Shown here piece after piece: positions 1 to 6,668 of a DNA stretch of 18,425 nt. The notes under the pieces are model-generated. The model searched no databases and had not been told where the DNA came from. It was given only the letters and a program-made list of their open reading frames with translations. Numbering within the stretch: position 1 is the first letter of the stretch; each line of letters opens with the position of its first letter. The DNA comes from Verrucomicrobiota bacterium (GTDB lineage: Bacteria > Verrucomicrobiota > Verrucomicrobiia > Limisphaerales > AV2): positions 1 through 18,425 of the forward strand of contig QHOP01000277.1 in the NCBI GenBank assembly GCA_003219345.1. The letters are read 5' to 3'. A program made the position numbers and the translations under genes.

Positions 1-463
1 AGCCGGCTTTGCGCAGGATATCGAATGATTTGAACACCATCGCGCGGCTGTGAATTCGCCCCAGCCGGCTGAGCGTATTTTCATCCAACGACTGGACCCC
101 GATTGAAATTCGGTTGACCCCGAAAGCACGGAGCAGCCTGGCCTTGTCGAGCGAGACAGTTGCCGGATTGCATTCCACCGTCCACTCCGCGGCGCCGAGA
201 AGGTTCAGCCGCCCCATCGCTCTCAGAATTTGCTCCCACTGCCGCAGGTTGAGGAGCGAAGGCGTGCCGCCGCCGAAAAAAACCGTGCTCGGTTTCAGAT
301 CGCCAGCCACCCGTTCCATTTCACGCACCAGCGACGCGACATAGCGATTGACCGTTTTGCCGCCGGCCGCCTCCGAGTAGAAAGCGCAATACGCGCATTT
401 GTGCGCGCAGAACGGCACATGAACGTAGAGGCTCCTCACGGGTTGTGCTGAACAATCGGTCAT
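1..463 (-). CDS. hemW: HemW-type radical SAM heme chaperone / coproporphyrinogen oxidase-like protein (5' part)
   Basis: Reading the minus strand from the ATG at 463 gives 154 residues with no stop before the left window edge, so only the N-terminal part is present. Residues 13-30 begin YVHVPFCAHKCAYC, the radical SAM CxxxCxxC iron-sulfur motif (Cys19, Cys23, Cys26), followed by AFYS rather than the fourth cysteine typical of HemN; this favours HemW. A GGGTPS motif (residues 64-69, SAM binding) and an IGVQSLD stretch (121-127) are also typical of the HemN/HemW family. HemW proteins bind heme and deliver it to target proteins; older annotations call them oxygen-independent coproporphyrinogen III oxidase. 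A TAG lies five codons upstream of this ATG in frame, so the start is well bounded, but no clear Shine-Dalgarno sequence is visible. hemQ lies nearby on the same strand, consistent with a heme theme. Confidence 0.93.
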   Translation of the reverse strand, partial: MTDCSAQPVRSLYVHVPFCAHKCAYCAFYSEAAGGKTVNRYVASLVREMERVAGDLKPSTVFFGGGTPSLLNLRQWEQILRAMGRLNLLGAAEWTVECNPATVSLDKARLLRAFGVNRISIGVQSLDENTLSRLGRIHSRAMVFKSFDILRKAG

Positions 464-616
464 CCAGGGATAAGACTATGCCCTTCAAACTTTACCGCTA
501 CCGGAATTTTTGCCGTCTCCCGATCTGAATCTGTAGCGTGCGCCTTCCCCGCCGACCCGTGCGTTGAGGACAGCGCGCGTTGCAGGGAATGGGACACTGC
601 CAGAAGTTGTATTCGA

Positions 617-638
617 GGAAACCGCGAGTCGGGTTTCC
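617..638 (-). terminator. small perfect inverted repeat after the cold-shock gene
   Basis: GGAAACC (617-623) and GGTTTCC (632-638) form a 7-bp perfect stem with an 8-base loop, starting 8 bases beyond the stop codon of the cold-shock gene. The position suits a transcription terminator or 3'-end stabilising hairpin. There is no T-run after it on the minus strand, so intrinsic termination is doubtful. The rest of 464-645 shows no gene and no convincing promoter. Confidence 0.3.
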
Positions 639-645
639 AGGGAAG

Positions 646-852
646 CTACTGCTGGGCGCGCTGGACGTTCTGGGCTTTCAAGCCTTTGGCACTTTCGACA
701 ATTTCGAAGTTCACGACTTCCCCTTCGTTCAAGGTTTTGAACCCTTGTCCCTGAATGGCGGTGTGATGCACGAAGACATCCTGGCCGGAATCCTGGGCGA
801 TGAAGCCAAACCCTTTCTTATTGTCGAACCACTTGACTTTACCACTGGCCAT
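646..852 (-). CDS. cold-shock domain protein (CspA family)
   Basis: A 68-residue protein, the usual size for bacterial cold-shock proteins, which are single-domain OB-fold proteins that bind single-stranded RNA and DNA and melt RNA secondary structure. It starts MASGKVKWFDNKKGFGFI; RNP1-like KGFGFI is at residues 13-18 and RNP2-like VFVHH at 26-30, both nucleic-acid-binding motifs. The frame is open further upstream to 894, but the ATG at 852 is chosen because the family begins here and AGGAG (859-863) sits six bases before it. The gene has its own promoter and a roughly 107-base leader, a layout known from cold-inducible csp genes. Whether this copy is cold-inducible or constitutive cannot be told. 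Confidence 0.96.
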   Translation of the reverse strand: MASGKVKWFDNKKGFGFIAQDSGQDVFVHHTAIQGQGFKTLNEGEVVNFEIVESAKGLKAQNVQRAQQ

Positions 853-888
853 AACTTGCTCCTGTTCTCTGAGACGCAAAATAAAAGA

Positions 889-920
889 GGACACTCATTG
901 GCCCCCACCAACAAGTGTCC
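889..920 (-). promoter_or_regulatory. hairpin in the cold-shock gene leader
   Basis: On the minus strand GGACACT pairs with AGTGTCC (914-920 with 889-895, 7 bp, perfect). After a 2x2 internal loop, TTGG/CCAA (908-911 with 898-901) adds 4 bp around a 6-base loop. It lies between the predicted transcription start (about 959) and the Shine-Dalgarno sequence (859-863). csp leaders of other bacteria fold into temperature-responsive structures; that role here is inference. Confidence 0.5.
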
Positions 921-965
921 GCTTCAGTTTACGGAAAAACGCATGCGCCTCGAAATTACCCGCTT

Positions 966-994
966 ATTTAAGGGACCTGCGCCGTTAACGTCAA
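966..994 (-). promoter_or_regulatory. sigma-70-type promoter of the cold-shock gene
   Basis: On the minus strand TTGACG (989-994, 5 of 6 consensus) is followed after exactly 17 bases by TTAAAT (966-971, 4 of 6). Predicted transcription start is about 959, giving a leader of roughly 107 bases. It lies in the 214-base gap between hemQ and the cold-shock gene, which shows no other gene. Confidence 0.6.
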
Positions 995-1066
995 GGATTA
1001 GTTTTTCTCAAGCTGGAGGGTGGCGCAGTTCAGCCAGGCTCACTCGTGCGCTTGCGAAAAACCGGC

Positions 1067-1882
1067 CTACAAGCGAAGGTGCTGCCAAAGGGCGGCCGGT
1101 GGAAGGCGCAGGTTGACATAAAAGGGCCCGAACTCCCCGTAGCGCGCGCTGACTTCATCAAACCGCATCTCGTAAACGATCTCCTTCAAAGCGTCCAGTT
1201 GGTGAGCCATCAATGTCACGCCCCACTCCCAGTCGTCAATGCCGGTCGAGCCGGTGATGAGCTGCGAAACGCGTCCGGCAAACTTGCGTCCGACGCGCGC
1301 GTGGCCGCCCATCAGTTTTTTCCGTGTCGCGAAATCAAGCAGATACCAGTTGTCCGAGCCGCGGCGTCGTTTGCTCATCCCGTAAAACCCCATCACTTCC
1401 CAATCCGGCAATTCAGGGTAGAGCCGATAATGCTCGTATTCGGCCTGCCGCTGACGCATTTCGGCGAGGCGCTTGTTAAACGGGTCGCTGCCCGGCTCGA
1501 GTTTTTCCTGCTGAACGAGCGTCTGCTTCATGTCCTCTTCGGTCGTAACGTATTCGGGCAGTTCGGTCACACTCAGGTAACTGTAAGCGCGCTCCAGGGT
1601 TCCAGCAGGAAAACAAGCTTCCAGCTCGCGGTGAATCCGGCCTGCTTGACCTAATTCCGCCGCGGTCAGCATGAAAACCAGGTCCGCCTTGCCGCCAATG
1701 TTGACATAAGTGGTCAATCTCGGATGCGACGCGGCGGCGTTGGTCGCGCAAAGCGCTTCGAGTTTCGCGAGCGCGCTGGCAGATTCACCGGCGGACAGTT
1801 GGGACCAACCAACGCGGTGGACGCGATAAAACAGGTGCATGACATGAATACCCTTCGCCAATTTAACCAGGGGAATTTCCAT
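1067..1882 (-). CDS. hemQ: HemQ / coproheme decarboxylase (chlorite dismutase family)
   Basis: A 271-residue protein of the chlorite-dismutase superfamily, HemQ branch. HemQ (ChdC) converts iron-coproporphyrin (coproheme) to heme b by two peroxide-dependent decarboxylations, the last step of the coproporphyrin-dependent heme pathway. Residues known as catalytic in Firmicutes HemQ are present with identical spacing: Tyr167 and Lys171 (in YGMSKRR), His194 (proximal heme ligand, in GGHARVGRKF) and Gln207 (in VSQLITGS). The C-terminal DDWEWGVTL and MRFDEVSARYGEFGPF segments are HemQ hallmarks; Gln instead of the distal Arg argues against a true chlorite dismutase. The ATG at 1882 is chosen because KGIHVMHLFYRV matches the family's first strand; an ATG at 1840 has a better GAAGGG signal and would remove 14 residues. 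The receiver-like gene ends 28 bases upstream. Confidence 0.92.
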   Translation of the reverse strand: MEIPLVKLAKGIHVMHLFYRVHRVGWSQLSAGESASALAKLEALCATNAAASHPRLTTYVNIGGKADLVFMLTAAELGQAGRIHRELEACFPAGTLERAYSYLSVTELPEYVTTEEDMKQTLVQQEKLEPGSDPFNKRLAEMRQRQAEYEHYRLYPELPDWEVMGFYGMSKRRRGSDNWYLLDFATRKKLMGGHARVGRKFAGRVSQLITGSTGIDDWEWGVTLMAHQLDALKEIVYEMRFDEVSARYGEFGPFYVNLRLPPAALWQHLRL

Positions 1883-1910
1883 AAATCGTATGAACTGGAT
1901 ATGACGGGGG

Positions 1911-2285
1911 TCACTCGACCTGCAGCGCCTGATCCAACAGTTGCGGGAGCTGGTCGAGAATGGCGTCATTGCCCGCCACGATCGTGGCACCCGCGGCGGC
2001 GGCCGCCGCTTGCATTTTTTCGTTCTTTAGCTCGGTGAACGCGAGGACGGGAATGTGCCGGGTCTCCGGGTTCCTTTTCAGTTCACGAATGATCGCACAC
2101 ATGTCTGCATAGGCGGAGGCGAGATCCGTCACCAGAATCAGCGGTTTTTCCTGCAGGGCCTGCCGCACGAGCGTTTGGACATCGCTGATGGTTTGCACTC
2201 GATAGCCCAGGTCTTGCAAGCGGTTGACCAATTGGCTGCCGGGCAACAGCCTCTCATAGAAAACGAGCGCAAGCGGTGTCGTCAT
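1911..2285 (-). CDS. stand-alone receiver-like (degenerate CheY-like) protein
   Basis: A 124-residue protein with the size and alternating pattern of one response-regulator receiver domain and no output domain. Asp54 in LILVTDLA is at the phospho-acceptor position, and Thr84 in LAFTEL matches the conserved Thr/Ser after strand 4. The acidic pair normally found after strand 1 is replaced (LALVFYERL has a single Glu11), and the conserved lysine after strand 5 is missing (IVAGND). Metal binding and phosphorylation are therefore doubtful, and it may be a pseudo-receiver acting by protein contact. It lies 28 bases upstream of hemQ on the same strand, so the two are probably co-transcribed; a functional link is inference. 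No histidine kinase is next to it. Start ATG 2285; the Shine-Dalgarno sequence is weak. Confidence 0.75.
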   Translation of the reverse strand: MTTPLALVFYERLLPGSQLVNRLQDLGYRVQTISDVQTLVRQALQEKPLILVTDLASAYADMCAIIRELKRNPETRHIPVLAFTELKNEKMQAAAAAAGATIVAGNDAILDQLPQLLDQALQVE

Positions 2286-2344
2286 GGTTCAAGCTTGGAA
2301 CACACGGTCGTAAATTGCAAAAATTTTCACTGCTGCGTTTTCAC

Positions 2345-2373
2345 TTGACGACACAATTTTGGATCAGTACGCT
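2345..2373 (+). promoter_or_regulatory. candidate promoter of the nusA cluster
   Basis: TTGACG (2345-2350) is separated by 17 bases from TACGCT (2368-2373, 3 of 6 consensus). It uses the same TTGACG box and the same spacing as the cold-shock promoter on the other strand. It lies about 103 bases before the nusA start, in the divergent gap with the receiver gene. The weak -10 box limits confidence. Confidence 0.42.
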
Positions 2374-2393
2374 GCCCACACTAGTGAATTATT

Positions 2394-2407
2394 GCTGGTT
2401 CGCCAGC
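2394..2407 (+). promoter_or_regulatory. TTCG tetraloop hairpin in the nusA leader
   Basis: GCTGG (2394-2398) and CCAGC (2403-2407) pair perfectly around TTCG, in RNA the very stable UUCG-type loop, though without the classic C-G closing pair. A flanking T-G wobble could add a sixth pair. It sits between the candidate promoter and nusA; its role is unknown. Confidence 0.4.
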
Positions 2408-2475
2408 GCGCCGAAGTCGGAGATCAAGATTCTGCCGACTTTTTTGTTCTCCGCAAGGGAACAATTGATGTGTGT

Positions 2476-3753
2476 ATGAACTCTGAATTTTTAGCGATAT
2501 TGGAATATTGGGAACGCGAGAAGGGCATCAACAAGGACGTCCTGGTGAAGGCCGTGGAAGAGGCGTTGCTGTCCGCGGCCAAAAAGGCGGTCGGTCCGGC
2601 CCGTGAATTGCGCTGCGCCATCGACCCCAAAACCGGCGACATCAGAGCGTTCGCCAAGCTGGTCGTCTCCGACAAGGTCGCCTCCAAGCATGACCAGATT
2701 TCTCTCTTTGACGCCCGGCGCCTCAAATCCGACGCCCAACTCGGCGATGAAATCGAAGTCGAGGTGACTCCGGCCAACTTCGGGCGCATCGCCTCGCAGA
2801 ACGCCAAGCAGGCGCTCATGCAGCACATCCGCCGCGCTGAAAAGGAACTCATTTACTCCGAGTTCAAGGACCGGACCGGCGACATTGTCAGTGGCACCGT
2901 CCGGCGTTTCGAACGGTCGGACGTCACGGTTGACCTGGGCAAATTCGAGGCGTTGCTACCCAACCGTGAGCGCGTGCCAACCGAGGAATACCAGATCGGC
3001 GAACGCATCCGCTGTTACGTCAAGGCGGTCGAACAAAGCCCGCACGGACCGGAGATCATTCTCTCGCGCGCCGACCCGCAGTTCGTCGTGAAGCTTTTTC
3101 AGTTGGAAGTCTCCGAAATCAGCGATGGCACGATTGAAATCAAAGGGATCGCGCGTGAGCCCGGCTTCCGCACCAAGCTGGCGGTCTGGTCGCGCGACGA
3201 AAAGGTGGACCCGGTGGGCGCCTGCGTCGGCCTGCGCGGGCAGCGGGTGAAGAACGTCGTGCGCGAGTTGAACAACGAAAAGGTGGACATCATCAAGTGG
3301 GATCCGCATGTCAGGAGTTTTATTACGAATGCGCTCGCGCCCGCGAAGTTGAAGACCTTTGAGGTCGATGAAGCCAGACGCCGCGTGAAGATCCTGGTCA
3401 GCGAAGACCAGCTTTCGCTGGCGATCGGCAAGCGCGGCCAAAACGCCCGACTGACCTCCAAACTGACCGGCTGGCAGGTGGACATCGAACCGGAGCATCT
3501 CACGACGATGGGCTTCGAGGAAAAAGTGGCTCAAGCGATCAAAGCCGTCGCTTCCATTCCCGGCATTACGCAGGAACAGGCCGACGTGCTGGTGCACCGC
3601 GGGTTTTTGAGTTTGGAGGCCTTGCTTCAGGCGGAAGCGAGCGATTTGGCGGAATTTCCGGAGATCGGGGAGCAGGCGTCCGCGATTATTGAGGCGGTTC
3701 GGTCGGAAGCCGCCCGGCGCAATCCGAAGATTGGCGAAACATCCGTTGCCTAG
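2476..3753 (+). CDS. nusA: transcription termination/antitermination factor NusA
   Basis: A 425-residue NusA, which binds RNA polymerase and nascent RNA and affects pausing, termination and antitermination. Domains in order: N-terminal polymerase-binding domain (about 1-130), S1 RNA-binding domain (about 134-198, starting GDIVSGTVRRFE), KH1 (about 228-285, with GACVGLRGQRVKNVV), KH2 (about 300-345, with LAIGKRGQNARL), and a C-terminal helix-hairpin-helix region (about 356-412), shorter than the two acidic repeats of E. coli NusA (495 residues). The frame is open from 2359, but homology starts at MNSEFLAILEYW. The ATG at 2476 lies 15 bases after AAGGGA (2455-2460); an in-frame GTG at 2470 is at 9 bases and may be the real start. 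No rimP precedes it, so nusA appears to head the cluster. infB follows after 84 bases. Confidence 0.95.
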   Translation: MNSEFLAILEYWEREKGINKDVLVKAVEEALLSAAKKAVGPARELRCAIDPKTGDIRAFAKLVVSDKVASKHDQISLFDARRLKSDAQLGDEIEVEVTPANFGRIASQNAKQALMQHIRRAEKELIYSEFKDRTGDIVSGTVRRFERSDVTVDLGKFEALLPNRERVPTEEYQIGERIRCYVKAVEQSPHGPEIILSRADPQFVVKLFQLEVSEISDGTIEIKGIAREPGFRTKLAVWSRDEKVDPVGACVGLRGQRVKNVVRELNNEKVDIIKWDPHVRSFITNALAPAKLKTFEVDEARRRVKILVSEDQLSLAIGKRGQNARLTSKLTGWQVDIEPEHLTTMGFEEKVAQAIKAVASIPGITQEQADVLVHRGFLSLEALLQAEASDLAEFPEIGEQASAIIEAVRSEAARRNPKIGETSVA

Positions 3754-3837
3754 TAAAGTCGTGCGCTCGGCAATTCCAACGTCAGCAGGTTAAGCGCGTG
3801 AAGACTTTGCGGAATATCCGCTCGGAACAGAATATTT

Positions 3838-6181
3838 ATGCCCGTTCGTATTTACGACATCGCGAAGAAACTTGGAATCGAAAGCAAGGAAGTCCTTGCC
3901 AAAGCCAAGGAACTGGGCATTGCCGGCGCCAAAGTCCCGTCGAGTTCGCTCGATAAAATCACTGCGGAATACCTGGAGGTGCAATTGGGCGGCGCCAAAC
4001 CCCTGGCCGTCGCCGAGGCCCCTCCCGCTCCTGAGCCCGTCCTTATTGTTTCAGCGCCGCCGCAACCGCCATCGCCTCCAGTTGAAATATCAACGTCGCC
4101 TCTGGCAAGCCCAGTGGGAGTCTTTGGTGATCACGCCGGCAGAACCACCCTCTCCGCCAAAGCCGGCGATTGGAGAAAAAGTCGGATTCATTCACCTGCC
4201 GCAGAAGTCGGCTCCGAAAAGCGGGGCGAAGGTCAGTCCTGCAAAACTCCCGCCAAAGCCAGCGACGACGACCAGGCTGGCCAGGCCTGCTGACAAGCCA
4301 GTCGTCGCCTCCACGCCACAGAAGGCTGCCGCCAGAGTGCCAGCGCAACCCGCGGCGCCGCCGGCGCCTAAATTTGTCCCTCCCGCCACGGGAGAGCTCA
4401 TCACCCTTAAGCCACCGGTCGTTGTTCGTGATCTGGCCGAGCAATTAAAACGCAAACCGTTCCAATTAATCGCAGATTTGATGGAATTGGGTGTCTTCGC
4501 CAACGTCAATCAGTCCATCGACGAAATCACCGCGCAAAAACTGTGCGCCAAATACGGCTTCCGGTTTGAGGCAGAAAAACGGGAGCGCGGCGCGGGCATC
4601 GTGCACGCCCCGCCCATGCCGGTCGAAAAGGATGTCGAGGACAAGCCCGAAGAGTTGAGGTTGCGCGCGCCGGTGGTTACCATCATGGGCCACGTTGACC
4701 ACGGCAAGACGACGCTGCTCGACGTGATCCGCAAATCGAATGTCGCGGCCAAAGAAGCCGGGGGCATCACCCAGCACATTGGCGCGTACACGATTTCCAT
4801 TCCGCATCCGGAGCGGAAAAACGAACGGCAGCAGATCACGTTTCTCGACACACCCGGTCACGCGGCCTTCAGCTCAATGCGCGCCCGGGGCGCCAACGTG
4901 ACGGACATCGTCGTGCTGGTCGTTGCGGCCAACGACGGCGTCATGCCGCAGACGCTCGAAGCCTTGAGCCATGCGCAGGCGGCCAAGGTGCCAACCATCG
5001 TCGCGGTCAACAAATCCGACCATCCAAACGCCAACCCGATGAGAGTCCGCCAGCAGTTGCAGGACAAAGGACTGGTTTGTGAGGAGTGGGGCGGCAGCAC
5101 AATTTTTGTGGACATTTCGGCGCTTACGCAGCAGGGCATCGACAAGCTGCTCGAAATGATCGTGCTCCAGGCGGAGGTCCTGGAGCTCAAAGCCAACCCC
5201 GAGCGCCCTGCCAAAGGCAACGTGATCGAGTCCGGCCTCGAACCCGGAGGGCCTACGGCCACCGTGCTGGTTCGCAAAGGAACGTTGCATGTCGGCGACA
5301 TGGTTATCTGCGGACAATACTGGGGCAAAGTCCGCGCGCTGATAAACGAGGAAGGAAAACGGCTGAAGGCAGCGGGACCATCGGTTGCGGTGAAGGTGCT
5401 CGGATTGAATGGAGTGCCGGAAGCCGGTTTGGAATTCAGCGTGGTGGAGAACGAGAAGGACGCGCGCGCTCTGGCCGAGGAACGGATCGAAAAGGTTCGC
5501 GGCGAGGAAAAAGAGCGGCGTCCGCAGGTCACGCTGGAAAACCTGTTCGAAACACTGGCTTCGGAGTCCAGCAAAGTCCTTAAAGTCGTCGTCAAGGCCG
5601 ACACTCAAGGCTCGGTCGAGGCGATTGTTGAGGCGCTGAACAAAATCGAATCGGAAAAGGTCGCGCTCGAAGTCATCCACAGCGCCGTGGGCACGATCAC
5701 TGAGTCCGACGTGCTCCTGGCTTCTGCCTCCAAAGCGATCGTTCTCGGATTCCACACTCGCGTTGACAATGGCGTGTCCGACCTGGCCAAACGCGAGGGA
5801 GTCCAAATGAAACTCTACGCCATTATTTACGAACTGATCGACGAAGTGAAGGAGGCGATGGCGGGCCTGCTGGATCCGCTGGTCAAGGAAATCGTCGTCG
5901 GCTCCGCAGAGGTGCGTAAGGTCTTCGCACTGTCCAAGGGCGGGAATGTTGCCGGGTGCGTCGTCACCAGCGGACGCATCGTCAAAGGCAAGATGCGCGT
6001 CCAACGCCGCAAAGGCCTTATCTACGAAGGCGTCTCCCTCTCGTTGCGACGTTTTCAGGATGAAGTCAACGAAGTCCGCGCGGGCATGGAATGCGGCATC
6101 CGCCTGGACGGCTTTAATGATTTCCAGGTCGGTGATGCCATTGAGTGTTGCACGCTGGAAAAGGTGCCGCAAAAGCTGTGA
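3838..6181 (+). CDS. infB: translation initiation factor IF-2, reading frame interrupted once near 4113-4131
   Basis: IF-2 is the GTPase that brings initiator tRNA to the small ribosomal subunit. The N-terminal domain starts MPVRIYDIAKKLGIESKEVL at ATG 3838, followed by a Pro/Ala-rich linker. From about 4124 the homologous sequence continues in the next (+1) frame: more Pro/Ala linker, the second N-domain (VRDLAEQLKRKPFQLIADLM), then the G domain with P-loop GHVDHGKT (4688-4711), DTPGH (4847-4861) and NKSD (5009-5020), and the C-terminal domains to TGA 6179-6181. The first frame alone ends at 4293 (151 residues). The second frame has no stop from before 3872, but its early part is not IF-2-like. 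About 780 residues are encoded if the frames are joined. Frameshift, re-start or sequence error are all possible. All G-domain motifs are intact, so function is likely retained. Confidence 0.9.
4113..4131 (+). other. frame-switch point within infB with internal start-like signal
   Basis: Up to about 4113 the IF-2-like linker is in the frame of ATG 3838; by 4131 it is in the +1 frame. Between them lies GTGGGAG (4114-4120), a Shine-Dalgarno-like sequence, followed six bases later by GTG (4127-4129), which is in frame with the whole GTPase body; TTG 4124 is also in frame. The second part could start here as a separate polypeptide lacking the first N-terminal domain. Alternatively the purine-rich stretch could favour a +1 shift on TTT-G, or one base may be surplus in the sequence. 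Confidence 0.7.
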
Positions 6182-6201
6182 CGAACGGCTCGCGACGGGA
6201 T

Positions 6202-6218
6202 TGGAAATTGAATTTCCA
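6202..6218. repeat. 17-base perfect palindrome between infB and rbfA
   Basis: TGGAAATT and AATTTCCA flank a single central G. The palindrome starts 21 bases after the infB stop, in the 130-base infB-rbfA gap. It could be a protein-binding site or a weak RNA hairpin; no T-run follows, so a terminator is unlikely. No other feature was found in the gap. Confidence 0.45.
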
Positions 6219-6311
6219 GCGACGATAGAAAAGAAGCGCGCGCGAACAATTCGACCAACGCCTGGTTTACTATCGACCTTAACTGCGTCTTAAACTTCTC
6301 GAAGCAACCCT

Positions 6312-6668
6312 ATGCAGTCTCTCCGACACCAACGCGTGCGCGAGCTTCTCAAACGCCAGATCGGCGAAGTCATTCGGCGCGAAATTCCCGTCGGCCAAGC
6401 CGGCTTGATCACGGTCAACGACGTCGGCGTGGCGGGCGACTTGCAGTCCGCAACCGTTTTCGTCGGCATCATCGGAACAGCCGAACAGCAACGGAAGGGT
6501 TTTGAAATCCTCAAGAAGGAGCGGCCGCGCATTCAAGGCCTCGTCGGCCGCGCCGTCGTGCTCAAATACACTCCCAAATTACGCTTCGTGCTGGACGATT
6601 CGGTAAAGAGAGGCAACCGCGTGCTGGAGATTATGGAGGAGATCGAACGGTCCCAGTCCCCTTCATGA
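6312..6668 (+). CDS. rbfA: 30S ribosome-binding factor RbfA
   Basis: A 118-residue protein of the usual RbfA size, which binds the immature 30S subunit and helps 16S rRNA 5'-end maturation; in several bacteria it matters most in the cold. The N-terminus RHQRVRELLKRQIGEVIRRE, the central DLQSATVFVGIIGT strand and the PKLRFVLDDS segment near the C-terminus follow the KH-like RbfA fold. Start ATG 6312 is the family start; no strong Shine-Dalgarno sequence is visible. It lies 130 bases after infB, the classical gene order, and its TGA (6666-6668) overlaps the next gene's ATG by 4 bases, suggesting translational coupling. Confidence 0.95.
   Translation: MQSLRHQRVRELLKRQIGEVIRREIPVGQAGLITVNDVGVAGDLQSATVFVGIIGTAEQQRKGFEILKKERPRIQGLVGRAVVLKYTPKLRFVLDDSVKRGNRVLEIMEEIERSQSPS

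Noticed and set aside
1009..1066. Terminator for hemQ
   Set aside because: Only a 4-bp stem (AGCC/GGCT) and scattered T stretches were found on the minus strand, not a convincing hairpin with a T-run.
580..1116. 178-codon plus-strand open frame
   Set aside because: It is antisense to the cold-shock gene and its leader; the cold-shock protein has full motifs, a ribosome binding site and a promoter.
4120..4130. A classical prfB-like programmed +1 site in infB
   Set aside because: There is no stop or obviously rare codon in the A site (the frame reads GTC TTT GGT), so the prfB mechanism is not directly supported; kept only as one option in the finding.
4874..6172. 432-codon open frame on the minus strand inside infB
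   Set aside because: It mirrors the codon structure of infB on the opposite strand, has His/Asp/Phe-rich composition typical of antisense shadows, and shows no recognisable motif; infB has all GTPase motifs.
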